Source: Suillus spraguei (lineage: Eukaryota; Basidiomycota; Agaricomycetes; Boletales; Suillaceae). From it: a stretch of 64,000 bases of DNA. Under the pieces are notes generated by a model. The model saw only the letters and a program-made list of their open reading frames with translations, was not told where the DNA came from and searched no databases. Shown here piece after piece: positions 44,762 through 56,771 of the stretch; the first letter of the stretch is position 1; every line of letters starts with the position of its first letter. A program made the translations under genes and the position numbers. Where the stretch lies: assembly GCA_016800925.1 (NCBI GenBank), contig JABCPU010000042.1, forward strand, positions 124,001-188,000, given 5' to 3'.

Positions 44762-45593
44762 GCTGTTGTGACCTCGATTGTTTGATGAGGCGGAGTAAGC
44801 GCGGTAGCTGCGGTGCCCAAATGGAGCCTCACCCGGTCGGTAGCTCTAAGGCACGGTGGGACTTGACAACTCTTGACCTGACAACTTAAGAATTGAGCAC
44901 GCCTGATCGTGCAACCTTTTCCGCTGTACTACTAGTTGTGCCAAGTTTTGCCACGGCCCACGGACCCTTGAGATATCGCCGGCAATTGCCAAACTGCCAG
45001 CGCGGCGCAATGGTACAGTATTGAACCTCCGATTAGGTACTGGTTGTGTCGTCTTTCAGACCTGATCAAATTCTCGTTTCCGCAGTGACTCCTGATACCA
45101 GAACACTGCATAACCCGCGCAAAGGACGCATCATCAACGCCACCGCATTAACGTGGGCGAAGATTTTACGTGTCATTTACGTCTGACAAAACCAGGCTTC
45201 TCCCAAGGATTCGTGAACTCCCAGTCACATTGCAACCGCTCTCCTCAGTGCTAACGCTTGCTATACTAACCTGGGCAATGTATTCATGATGGGCGGCATC
45301 TCTATGGAAATGAACGTGAGTTAAGTAAATGAATGTTTGAACCATTGGTAACTAGGCGAATTGCATCGAAATTCCTGCTACCTCCCAGGATCAAAAGCAA
45401 ACCGTCTCTTACCGCACTCCATTGAGAGGTCGAATCCTTGCACTCATGTTGTGACTCGGATCGGAGCCACCTCATCATTGCTTTTTCGAGGCGGACGTTT
45501 CAATATAGTACGTGCCACCGTTTTTCGCGTTCGCTGGCACACAACTCGAAGTATATAATACGCTACTGAGTATGATATCACCTCCAACAAGCC

Positions 45594-47065
45594 ATGTTCA
45601 TCACTGCATCATTGTTAATACTTCTCCTGGCTTCGTCAATCACGGGATCGCCCGTTGAAGTTCGCAATCCCCCCATCATCATCCCCCTTACCAGGAGACT
45701 GAACTTCTCCAATGGTACTATTGACCTCATGCAACACGATAGAGCTCGTGTGGCGGCCTTCAGGGACTACAATACGCATGGCCGACGTGCTAAAAGCATT
45801 CCTATGTTATTCAATGAATTGGATGAATACTACAGCATAGCACTTGACGTTGGCAGCCCCCCCACAACCTGTTAGTTCAACACTGAGAAAACATGCGGCT
45901 GCTAATGTATTACTGAAGACAACTTGGTTGTCGACTCCGGTAGCGCGGTAACATGGATTGGCGCCCACACCCCATACCACGAAACCGGCGTCAACACCGG
46001 ACGGCGTGTAGAGGTAGCCTACGCTAATGGGGAGACCTCCTTCTCTGGTATGACATACAACAATATCATAAGTTGAAAATAACTACAATTATCTATAGGA
46101 ACTTTCTTTGTCGATACCGTCACTCTCGGTCATGGGCTCACCATCCCCAACTACGAACTCGCTGTTGCTTCTACTTCGAAGAACCTCAGATTCCATGACG
46201 GTGTCCTTGGCCTCGGGCCTCGAGATTTGACAGTCGGCACCCTGACAAATGACCTGTTTGCCACGTATCCAACTTTTACTGACTGGCTGGTTATCGCAGG
46301 CGCCATTGGTCGGAACATTGTTGGTATCTTTTTCCGGCCCCTCAATGGGGATGGAGACACCAATGTTGGAGAGCTCGTCTTTGGTGAACCTGACTATACC
46401 AAGTGCACTAGTAACATTGTATACACGTAAGCCACCTCAGCTCCTAAATCAATCCAGACTCTCAGTAATAGTGCTGTCACCAACACCCCCCACTCAACGA
46501 GCTACTGGGGTATCGATCAGAGAATCACTTACGGCAACACGGACATCTTGTTACGCACTGCTGGTGTCATCGATACTGGCAATGACTTTATTTACATTGC
46601 ATACGGTGTGTATTTACAGTGCAACGAGTAACAATTGTCTTACCAGCGTTTGATAGATGCCTATGGCAGGTACCAGGCTGCAACCGGCGCTATTTTCGAT
46701 CGGCCGACTGGTCTTCTCCGTATTACCCCTCACCAGTACGATGTCCTACAGGCCTTGAATTTCCATATTGGCAACGTATGTCAATTCTGTCAGCCCTCAC
46801 ACCCCTTGTTCACCGTTTTACACAGGGAGTCTTCAGTCTCGTCCCTAACGCCCAAATTTGGCCTCGTTATCTCAACCGCATTATTCCTGGTGCTGAGAAC
46901 GATGGCATATATCTCATCATTAAAAGCCTAGATACAGCAACTGGAGCAGGGCTTGACTTTATTGTTGGCTACACATTCATGCAACGCTTCTACACTGTTT
47001 TAGATCGCGACAACCGCGAGGTCGGTTTTGCCATGACCTCGTTCACTTATGCCATTACCAACTAA
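45594..47065 (+). CDS. Secreted A1-family aspartic protease, polyporopepsin-like
   Basis: Six exons: 45,594-45,870, 45,919-46,047, 46,099-46,426, 46,466-46,605, 46,657-46,775 and 46,826-47,065, joined by GT-AG introns of 39-51 bp to give a 410-residue pepsin-fold endopeptidase. Residues 1-18 form a signal peptide (FITASLLILLLASSITGS), followed by a propeptide-like segment. The two catalytic loops are VVDSGSAVTWIG (exon 2; DSG in place of the more usual DTG) and GVIDTGNDFIYI (exon 4). GVLGLGPRDLTVG and GYTFMQRFYTVLDRDNREVG fit polyporopepsin-type enzymes of basidiomycetes. The frame is intact throughout. The start has a TATATAATA about 40 bp upstream. It faces tail-to-tail a truncated paralogue. 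Confidence 0.88.
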
Positions 47066-47967
47066 TATGTAATTGCCAAAATATACAAGGGTTCGTTTTT
47101 ATGACGCAAAGCAGCATACGGATTTCTATGGATGGTTGAATCGTAGCGTAGGTAAGGTCATCGACGTTATGGCATAGCATACGCATTTTGAGGTCAATTC
47201 GGACTATAGGGGACCTGCAATTCACAGCTTTCGTAGACCGTATTGACGAACATAGAATCTTATTTCAGTTCAGACAGCTTGCTTGTGTGTTCATCGTCAT
47301 TTCTCCTTTTCGTGCTCTTATATTGACTAGCGTGGCTTTTCACGGTATCGTGGGTCTCCAATTCCATTCACCCTGCTGTGTTTCTGCGCGTTCATAGCTC
47401 GATCTCCTGTTTAACTCGGATGACACAGAATGAATGTACTACATAAAGAACATTTATTAAACTCTGACCGGATGCTGACTAGTAGTGTGTTTTGTAGATT
47501 TTTGCCGCTTCACTGGGTCAACCTGCCTCGTTTCCATAGATGTCCAGGCACGAGCCCTCTGTCACCGTAGCGGCAGCTCGCCTGTCTTGCTATCCGTATT
47601 TTTATACCGCTCTCATGCGTACCGGTCGCGATTTTTGTTGGGCGAGTGGATCACCATCAATGCCCACTGACTCAGTGTTAATGGTTAGCACTGTGTCCTA
47701 AATAGGAGATCGAGCTATGAACACGCAGCAACACAGCAGGGTGAATACGAAAAGGAGAACGAACGATGAACACACAACCAAGCTGTCCGAACTGAAATAA
47801 GATTCTATGTTCACTAATATGGTTTACGAAAGCTGTGAATTGCGGGTCCCTCCGAATTGACGTTGTTGAGACTCAAGATGCGAATGTATTCAACCACCCA
47901 TACAAATCCTACGGTATGCTCCTTTGCGTCAGAAAAACGATCCCTTGTATATTTTGGCAATTACACA

Positions 47968-48698
47968 TTAATTGCTAGTGTCATCATAAGTGAACGGGGT
48001 CATGGCAAAACCGACCTTGCGGTTGTCGCGATCTAAAACTGTGTAGAAGCGTTGCATAAATGTATAGCCAACAATAAAGTCAAGCCCTGCGCCAGTTCGC
48101 GTAGTCAGGCTTCTAGTGATGAGATATATGCCATCGTTCTCAGCATTAGGAATCTGGTTGTTGAGATAACGAGGCAAGATTTGTGCGTGAAAAAAGTTCC
48201 TATAGATAATTGTAGGTATTTTTAACTTATGATATTGCTGTATGTCATACCAAAGAAGGAGATAGGAAAACCCCCACCACCGTAGGTTTGCTCTACATGC
48301 CGTCCGGTGTTGACGCCGGTTTCGTCGTATAAAGTGCGGGCGCCAATCCATGTGACCGCGCTGGCGGTGTCGATAGCCAAATTGTCTTCGATAATACATT
48401 AGCAGCCGCGTATTTTCTCAATGTTGAACTAACAGGTTGTGGGGGTGCTGCCAACGTCAAGTGCTACGCTGTATCCACCCGGAAATTCGAATGGCATAGG
48501 AATGATTTCAGCACGTCGGCCATGTGTATTGTAGTCCCTGAAGGCCGCCACACGAGCTTCATCGTGTTGCACGAGGTCAATAGCACCATTGGAGAACCTG
48601 GTAAGGGGGATAATGATGGGGGAATTGCGAACTTCAACGGGCGATCCCGTGATTGACGAAGCCAGGAGAAGCATTAACAATGATGCAATGATGAACAT
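47968..48698 (-). pseudogene. Truncated aspartic protease paralogue
   Basis: Inverted copy of the previous gene. Exon 1 (from 48,698, MFIIASLLMLLLASSITGSP), intron 1 and exon 2 are kept, but the first catalytic loop reads AIDTASAVTWIG, with Ala in place of the Gly of DSG/DTG. After intron 2 the frame goes from the first residues of exon 3 (GTFF) straight into exon 6 (HAQILPRYLN), so exons 3-5 with their introns, ~650 bp, are deleted, including the second catalytic Asp. Splicing would still give an open frame of ~220 residues to the stop at 47,968, so a short, inactive secreted protein could be made. Confidence 0.82.
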
Positions 48699-49340
48699 GG
48701 CTTGTTGGAGGCAATATCATGCTCAGTAGCGTATTATATATTTCGAGTTGTGTGCCTTCAAACGCGATAACGGTGGCACGTACTATATTGAAACGTCCGC
48801 CTCGAAAAAGCAATGATGAGGTGGCTCCGATCCGAGTCACAACATGAGTACAAGGATTTGACCTCTCGATGAAGTGTGGTAGGAGACGGTTTGCCTGGCA
48901 GGTGGCAGGAATTTCAATACAATTCGCCTAGTTACCAATGGTTCAAACATTCATTGACTTGACTCACGTTCATTTCCATAGAGATGCCACCTATCATGGA
49001 TACATTGCGCAGGTTTGGCAAGCACTGCTGAGCGCTGAGGAGAGCTGTTGCAATGTGACACGAGTCCTTGGGAGAAGCCTGGTTTCTTCACACGTAAGCG
49101 TCGCCAAACTTCGGTTGTACCCAAACCTTACGGCATGCTTTGTAGATAAGGTTTAGGTACAAGTCCCGAAAGCTCGCAGTGAACCGGCGAACTCCGGGTT
49201 GAACAAGAATTGTGCACAATTGCGTTCACATGAGAGCCGAGTTCTCGCTAAACCTGTCCTAAACGTGGTACTCTAGATCTGTTCTTTGCCTGCTCCCTTG
49301 CTGGCAAAATCGCCAAGACTCGATTGGCAATTGTTCTTGA

Positions 49341-50030
49341 TTGTGCACGCTTTCGACGCTGCCATTCCTCTTTCGATCTGTCACAATGCAGACAGAGGTG
49401 AATGCATGCGTGGTTGGTGTTAGATTAACACTCCTTACCTCTTGCCAGCGTCCATCCTGCTCCTTCTACCGGTGGTTCTCCCAACTTCATGCATTTCTGA
49501 ATTTGGTTAATCTCGTCTGCTCATCGAGTCCGTCGTCGAGCTATCCACCACTCTCCCAGCCGGCCGTCTCTACCTCCTCAAGCAGTGGAACAAACATGTT
49601 TCCTTTTCCCTCGACCCACCCTCATATCAAACCCAATGGTAAGGAGTCACGAAGGTGGGAAGAGAAATGTGTTGGTTCCTTCTGTCAGCGTCCGCGAGCT
49701 TTACGTGTGGTCCTCTATCACTCGCTATGTTGAATATTCCTCGCTGTGTCAAATCCAATGCTATTCTATCGATTATACATGCTGTGGTACTCAACACACT
49801 AAGTGTGGATGACGGAGGTACCCGCCTTGAATATGTAAGTAACTGTGATCGTCATACTCCGCTTAGAGGTACCGATGTCCCAGACTTACTCCCGTACTTT
49901 CTCTAATACTTTCTCCTAGACCGTATTTCAGATATGCCCCCTCTGTTTTGGTACGTACTCCTTTCTGGCCCAAAACACTTTGCGTCCTCTATGATACCCA
50001 GTCCAACCTGCTTCAGTTCTATCCTCTTGG
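49341..50030 (+). other. Unidentified gene candidate with splice signals
   Basis: Coding-like segments are RLLIESVVELSTTLPAGRLY (49,515-49,575) and, after GTAAGG (49,639), LAMLNIPRCVKSNAILSIIH with VVLNTLSVDDGGTRLEY up to GTAAGT (49,835), then TVFQICPLCFGTYSFL after CTAG (49,919). Composition fits a real protein but I do not recognise it, and the frames of the pieces do not all join with the introns I can see. Confidence 0.38.
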
Positions 50031-50205
50031 TCGATTGATAGGCTCGAGTAGATGAGGAGATGTGAGGTGTTCAACGTCTGGATGTCGCAGAAATGCTTTC
50101 GCTGCATCTTTCTTGCTCAATGCTTTCCCATCGTCCACCCGTACTAGGTGAGCTCGATGCCCGTGATGGCCCAAGAGGACAGTGCTAATATATCGATGCG
50201 CTCAT
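50030..50205 (-). other. Possible minus-strand exon
   Basis: The minus strand reads GHHGHRAHLVRVDDGKALSK followed by KDAAKAFLRHPDVEHLTSPH, exon-like in composition. It lies downstream of the biotin ligase on the same strand. No family recognised. 50,206-50,533 shows nothing I can support. Confidence 0.3.
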
Positions 50206-50533
50206 CAGTAAACCGGTGGGTTCTTGCTGGGGATTACGCTGGTTATGGTGCTTTTATATAGTCACATATTGCTTTATATCACTTTATATTCCAATGTGAC
50301 GAAAACCTTTCCTATATATGACCCACGAAAACACAGCGAGCTGGCAGAGCTACGTGACGCAGTACTTCGCTTGTGACCATGTACCGAAGATTCTGCTCAG
50401 CGGGGCCCATCCAAGTATGTTGTTTAGGTTCTCGTGCAAGAACGACAGGAACTGATCTTAATATATGAATGAGGTGAGCATCTTCCAGTGTAATGTGATT
50501 GATTGGTGACTTTACAACAGTTCTGCATGCTAC

Positions 50534-52706
50534 CTACCCCTTCTTCATCGATATCAACCCCTTCATCATATCAAAGCTATTCCCATCAGGCTGTAAATCA
50601 ATGAACTCTCCACCGCCCATCGGTACAGTACGCAACAACCCATGGTCGGGAGTGATACCAACAATCCGGACACTTCGGTGTGGAGTCCGGCTCGTGAGTG
50701 TGACGAGCTGGTCTCTGTCCGAACCGCAAGTAAGTAAATGTGATGTAAAGCGAAACATGATAGAGACGCACGAATGTAACCATGATCGGAGGTATTGATC
50801 CATGAACGGGTGAAACCCCTGTTCCTCATTCTGCAAGAACGAACTCCATATGCGCTCAAAGGAGGTGAGAACTGCTGCTGCTACGCGTTCTACAGAGAGC
50901 TCTGGGGCAGGTGTAGATGCGAGTTGGGCGAGTGAGGCGATGGGTGGTGCGTTCAGGATGTTGAGGCCGCTTCCTATTTATTTCATTGATGGGTTTGAGT
51001 GTGAACGTCGTGTTTGAGAGTGAGCTTTTATGTAACTGAAAGAGAGGTACCGTACCGATTACCACATCTACCACGCTACCACCAAAACTTGTGTTTACCA
51101 GTATCCCGCCAATTTTTCGTAGTTCCGGCGTTGACTTCGAATTTGATGTTGGGCTGTTTTGGGACGGGAAGAGGCCGTAAATGTCATTGGGCCATTTCAG
51201 ACGAACTCTGTGAGCCCATTCAGAGGTGGGGTTTAGAACGTGACATGCGTCGATGATTGCTAGTGCGTAGAGGTATTGGATGAATACGAGGTTGGAGGGG
51301 AGGATTGTGGAGCCTGGTACTGCGCGATATCAAATTTCAAATATCAGATAACTGAACACTTTTAAATGAAAAATCGCTAGCCTTACCTGACGAAGACCCT
51401 CTGAGCCCGACACGAATCTTGAGTGACATCTGCAAGCACCCTGCAGGTGAGAGCCATGCGTTACCGCCTCTGCCGCGTCCCGCCAACTGTACTGTGGCGA
51501 GCGAGACGATGGGAGAGGGGAGTGCGCGGAGGAAAGATGGGTTTCTGCTCAGAAGGTCTCAGTGGGCGGTATGATCGACGTGATTGGGTGAGACGCACTT
51601 GTCAAACATTGTTTGGGTGCTGGAAACTACCTCGCCGTATATGAGTGCTTCACCGATACGCCAGGAGTTTGAGTTTTTGTGTTGATCTGTGTCTTCCCTT
51701 CCTGAGTAGAACTCGTCTATGGAACGGAAGAAGGCGGATGGTGAGAATTGTGGGGTGTATATTCGTTCATCTTCGGAAGCCAGGGGTTGTGAAGGTACGA
51801 GCACGTGTTTGACTTTCGCGCTTGAGAGGGAACTTTGTGGAATAAGTTCGAGTATGGGGTGATCGGTGGCTCTTCCCGCAAGAGGGAAGGATAGAAAGTG
51901 GAAGTGGAAGTCGTCATTGGCATCTTCGAATACAAATGGCTCCCACTTGGGTTGTGATACATCGCCGACAGCTGACGAAAAATTCAAATGATCGAGTAGC
52001 GTCTCCACGATGCGATGCTGCACTTGCCATGAATCTGGACGAGCCAGAAGAAATTGAGGAGAATATGAGGAACAAGGCTGGGATCAGCTCTCTGCGAGGA
52101 GAAGCGTAGACCAAGTGCGGATAGCGATCGTGACAGCAAGATGTCTGGAAGGGGTGGGGTGCAACTCCACATTGCGATAAGCCCGCTTTGAGATAGGATA
52201 CCGGCGGGTACATTCTCCTCTACGTAACGACCGAGAACGCGTGCTTCAAGGTCCAAAGGACATGTGGGTAATCTGGATACAGATACCACGGTGTCGTCAA
52301 TCAATACATCCGTGCTTGTTCCAGTAGTAGTTGAGAAGGATATGTATATGGATGCGTTTCCATCAGCGACTCTGAGTATAGTCGTGTCTTTGACCATGCC
52401 CAGACCAAGACCCGCGGATAGTGATCCAAAGTCATGACTTGGTCCAAATAGAGTACCTTTTCTGACGCCAACGCCGAATGCTAATATCCTACCTCCAGAC
52501 TCGATATATTTACGGACAGCCTCATGATCAGTAGGAGGGGAGAGGAGTAGGAGGAGGGCACAAGAGGTGTGCCATGGGTATTCTTGTACGGATAGTTGAG
52601 AGGGTGTTAGCAGCTGTGGTAGATAGTGTGGTGTCAGTATTACAGTAAGCGTCTGAACGAGAGGAGGAGCGATTGGGTGTGTGCTGGGATACACTAACAC
52701 GTTCAT
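50534..52706 (-). CDS. BPL1: Biotin--protein ligase (holocarboxylase synthetase)
   Basis: Minus-strand exons: 52,706-51,599, 51,544-51,387, 51,319-51,056, 50,973-50,772 and 50,714-50,534, with GT-AG introns of 54-82 bp. The enzyme activates biotin as biotinyl-AMP and attaches it to carboxylases. The N-terminal part (MNVLVYPS start; RKYIESGGRILAFGVG) is the glutamine-amidotransferase-like BPL_N domain of fungal ligases; the catalytic part has GEVVSSTQTMFDK, LAGRGRGGNAWLSPAG (biotinyl-AMP loop), RLKWPNDIYG and a C-terminal domain ending LQPDGNSFDMMKGL. Exons total 1,913 nt; one added base makes a multiple of three. The frame breaks at ~52,015-52,030 between LVQIHG and QHRIVETLLDHL, with no room for an intron, so there is an apparent 1-nt deletion. 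Expected length ~637 residues. Confidence 0.85.
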
Positions 52707-52799
52707 GATTGAAGTCACAAACTCAATTTCCCTATCTAGGAGATTCAAAACATACAAGCCTTTCAAACTCCGTGACCATGTAATCGTCGGTTTACACGA

Positions 52800-53160
52800 C
52801 CATTAGAACCTGGAATCAATTGGTCTGCGGTTGGGATCACTCCGTTCTTACAGTATGTAGATATATGACGATATCTTCTCACAGGTTCTCCGATGGCCCG
52901 CCTCTAGACACGTGCGCTGATAGACGGTATTAGTGCCAAGCTGTCTTCAGGCGTGCTCAATCCTTACGATATCAAGTTCAAGGCGAAGGTGTGTCTACCT
53001 TAAGCCAAACAAAGTAGCCGACCGGTGAGACTGGGCTACCGAAGCCACCTCGAACACAGTCTACAATTTCCATGCTCTCCCGGGCCAGTCCACCAATACT
53101 TGGACATATACACATAAGTTCCGAAGGCAAGTCGTTTGCCATACGAGGCTTGGCGTAAAA
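52800..53160. other. No gene seen
   Basis: Upstream of the biotin ligase start; probably its promoter. No ORF of note. Confidence 0.4.
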
Positions 53161-53520
53161 CGGCCAGCAATATTTTGCCCGTGCAGCCCGGCCCTACTCT
53201 AGTGTGCGAAGGACCGACCATGTGATTCATGTCAGGGAACCCGAGGATGAATCAAACGGTATATCATCGCCATCGTATAAAAGTATAAGTATGGCGAGAA
53301 TCATTATCACAGAAGTTGCATGTTGCAACGAATGCATGCTGAGTTTGAACTTAGGGATTAATATTTTGACGAGCAGCAGCTATAAATTCCCTGAGCGCAG
53401 AACTGACGAACAACAGAACGAAAAACACACCCGCGCACTAGTCGTATAAACTCGCGCTTTTTTGACGGTAAGAGTGCAGTCACCAAATTGTAGATCCAAC
53501 CTATGACACCGATGGTCTAG

Positions 53521-53726
53521 ATGAACTATGACCTCTTGTCAACCATCCTCCTGGCATTATAGCTGTCAGTCCGCTTAGTGCGCGTGCCATGCCCGGCTCA
53601 GAGATCGTGACTACCTTACCATGCACTTGGGCTTCGTGTGGAAAAACATGTCCAGGAGCTGTCGCAGACTCCCAAGGTTGCACCTTAGCAAACGGTAATC
53701 TGGCCGATCAGTACTGTTGTGATTGA
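53521..53726 (+). pseudogene. Broken copy of small secreted Cys-rich protein gene
   Basis: The first 13 codons are identical to the gene at 56,772 (MNYDLLSTILLAL) but one A is missing at ~53,557, giving a TAG at 53,560-53,562. In the shifted frame the rest still resembles the intact copy (PCTWASCGKTC, ADQYCCD) with seven Cys, ending at 53,726. About 350 bp upstream are also shared (TATAAATT box region, GACGAGCAGCAGCTATAAA), so promoter and gene were duplicated together. Confidence 0.75.
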
Positions 53727-54473
53727 TGACCATAATTGGGAGGTTGCAGTGCATTGGCATAGCGGTACGGGGAACCTGTTGTGATGAAATACTCCATCAG
53801 AATTACATCAATCAGAGATTAGAGTCGAAAGACCATGCTATTCGATACATGCGACGGGTGAGGATGCAACGTGGAGTCAGAATATCGGTAGGTTTGGTAC
53901 TTGACTTGAAGTGGGGGAGGTTCACCCCACCGGCCATCTCGTGGTGCTCGAACTTGCATGTTGTAATATCAGGATGGCAAATCTTGGAGGCCACCTGAAT
54001 AACACCTAAAAACCACTTACAACCACTGGTCGCTTCAAGGGTGAACTTGAACGCGCTGAGACTAAAGGAGGTGCAACGGGCATAGATTCCCAGGCCCTCG
54101 TGACTTTTCCGTCTGGGAATGAAAGATGCCCGGAAGAAACTCTAATGGGTGTCCCGCGGTAACACGCAGCAGAAGATATTGCACACCCGTTGTTTGGTAT
54201 CTTCGGCGGCAACCCGCCTGCCATTTATGGCGAGAAGCAAAAGGCGCTTTGGAGGCTCTTGTAGGAGGTTGTAGCTGTCTGCCGGTGGATATTACTTCAT
54301 ATGACGCTCCATAATACACCATGCCATTTCTTTCCAAAGATGACATCCGGACGTCAATCTCCTCGCTCCTAGTACATGTCATGGCTGTAGATTTTGTTCT
54401 GAAACTTTACGCCTTACTTGACAACCTGAATACACCTCGTCTCGCGAACTGCAGACTGTATCTGCCTTTCATC
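53727..54473. other. Unidentified; ORF cut by an LTR
   Basis: Plus strand from 54,321 reads MPFLSKDDIRTSISSLLVHV...LNTPRLANCRLYLPFI, open until the family B LTR begins at 54,474. It may be an exon disrupted by that insertion. No family recognised. Confidence 0.35.
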
Positions 54474-55074
54474 TGTAAGAAGCACTAAGGCTCCGAGGCT
54501 GCGAGTTTTTGTAGGGTGTGAGACCTGTTTAAAATATAAGCGCGCTCAATAGTTAAACGAATCGTTAGCGATAGTTATGCGACAAGGAGAGTTATAATTC
54601 TGTGACGATAAACGATAGATTTTGACGATGCTGATAATAACGAGCGCGATACGAGAACGAGACTGGACTGTAAGACTGATCTGATTGCCTGTAGAAACGA
54701 GTGTACATGAGCTATTTTGTACTGTGAAACCCTCGGGTATGGATATGCCGAACGATTAGGTGAAGACGGAGGCAGAATAAAGTGGTGCTGAGCCTAACAG
54801 GGTAGAGTAGAGAGCGAATGAAGGAGAATACGAAAAACTGAGTGAGTGGCGATATGAAGGGGTATGGTATTTGACAAAGTTAACGAGAGTTTTGCTTGTT
54901 TTTGACAGATTCCAGACGACTAAGTGGCGAGAGGGTAACGGAGAGGGACTAAGGGCCAATATACAAGGAAGGGATGATGGCGAACGACGACGGAGTTGAG
55001 CTGAGGCGGTGGTCGTTGATGGTGTAAGCGATACTTCGGCTATTTCCAGCCGTAGACGATTGGTAATCACTACA
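54474..55074 (+). mobile_element. Solo LTR family B
   Basis: TGTAAGAAGCACTAAGG to GGTAATCACTACA, 601 bp; the only uninterrupted copy of this family in the window. Flanks CATC and CAAG do not match, so its TSD is lost or it formed by recombination between two elements. Confidence 0.85.
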
Positions 55075-56390
55075 CAAGCAGTCAAACAGAGTCACGCTTA
55101 GGATCAGGAGATATATGAAGTCAAGGCTCCACGACCTGCTAATCACCACGAAGGACAAGCTCGTTCAGTTCTCATCACCACAGCCCACCATGGAGACATT
55201 CATTCAGACATTCTTGCTTGTTTGTCCGTGGAATCACTATCTCCTCAAGCTTCCTGACTCGGGGGAGCGGCAGCCGTCTGGCTTGGAAGAGCTACCTAAT
55301 GTTTAACTGACAACACGCAGATAGAGGAAGAATATTAATCTGCGTCTCCAATACGGGATTCGCCTGGTAGGCTCCTTGTGTTTTGGGAGGTCAAAGATAT
55401 CTCGGGATTTCCCAGGCCAGCCTCTGCTTTCGTTGGCGAAACATATTTGAAGAAATTGGTACTGTTGCCAGGCCCCCCTTGCTGGCCGTGCGAGAATAAC
55501 TACACTGGTGCTTATGACAGCAGTCGAAGATCTCTTCGCTGAAGAATAAGATTTGCTCCTCAACGAAATTTGTGCAGTCGAGCATAACATCATTATCACT
55601 ACACCATCCTTACTCTTTGTTGGCGATAATTCATAATTCGTTATCTTCGATGAGACTAGTAAGGACGAGCGTACTTCTGTACGCCGTCACAGATGATCGC
55701 AATATGGACAACATGCAACTCCAGCTGATCAACCTCAACCTTGTCGTCTTCTTCTACTGAATTTTTAGTCGACCAGTCAGCCTCAGAGAGGTGCTTTATT
55801 CTCTCATTATCATTGACGTATGGCGCAGGTGAATCTGATAGCTGCAATGGTTCGTCGCTCCCAGGCCGCTTTGAGCTCAGGTCTGACTGGGATTTTGATT
55901 GTTGGCATTTTTCAATTGGTTTTATTTCATTTTGCTATGGAAATATATGTATATAACACGTAAGGTGTCGATTTCCTTTTTCGTCACGCACCACTATGTA
56001 ACTCCACACTACGCCATACGTCCATTAGACGGTCCATATAATGCTCCGTACTGTACCGTTTGCTTTGTCTGTTGCCAATGTAATGTACGGTATACGGGTT
56101 CACCATCTACCGTATACGGTACGGTGTGCAGCCCCAACTGAAATTATATAACACGTCCTTTCTACAGTGCTAGGGTCCATATCAATGAAAACATTCCTCG
56201 ATCGGGTGCCTCCAGACATTACCCCAGGATTGGCACTGTCCAACTGTTCCTACCATACGGAAAGACGTCGGACCCTCCTCGAGACAATGTTTACTACTCC
56301 TCATTTGACACCAGCGATCTCCAATTTCCACGCCCGCTGCACCGGTACTTAGAAATTAGTTCAGATGCCAAATCGTTTCTCATGCGAGGA
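55075..56390. other. Unidentified exon-like ORFs
   Basis: Minus strand 55,847-55,656 (SDSPAPYVNDNERIKHLSEA) and 55,585-55,391 (FVEEQILFFSEEIFDCCHKH) have protein-like content and could be exons of one minus-strand gene, not recognised. A short inverted repeat (ACGGTATACGG / CCGTATACGGT) lies at ~56,087-56,122. Confidence 0.32.
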
Positions 56391-56771
56391 TTCGCGTGAA
56401 ACGACCAGCAATATTTGTTGAACAATATTTTACTGGTGCAACTTGGCCCTACTTTAGTGGGCAATCAGAATCGATTATGTCAAGGAACCGAGGATGAATC
56501 AAATGGTGTGTCGTTGTCATCGCATAAATACGTGGCAAGAATTATAATCACGGAATTTGCAATGCATGCATGCCAAGTTTGAACTTAGGGATTAATATTA
56601 ATATTTTGACGAGCAGCAGCTATAAACTGCCTGAGCACAGAACTGACAGACAACGGAACAAAAAACACACTCGTGCTTTAACTCAATTGCACTAGTCATA
56701 TAAACTCGCGTTTTTTCATGGTAAGAGTCCAGTCACCAACGTAGATCCAACTCATGACACTGATGGTCTAG

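Larger units (their letters stand above)
45180..49100. repeat. Large inverted duplication containing the aspartic protease locus
   Basis: 45,180-47,408 and 47,704-49,100 are inverted copies around a ~300-bp centre. Shared blocks run from the far upstream region (CATTGCAACCGCTCTCCTCAG against its complement near 49,050) through the promoter (GAGGTGGCTCCGATCCGAGT, 48,816-48,835), coding exons and downstream sequence (TTCACCCTGCTGTGT). The right arm is shorter because exons 3-5 were lost in its gene copy. Confidence 0.85.

Noticed and set aside
51984..52160. An intron to explain the frame change in biotin ligase
   Set aside because: The only donors upstream (for example GTCTAC) are poor, and using them would delete sequence that reads as conserved protein; a 1-nt change is simpler and restores the exon sum to a multiple of three.
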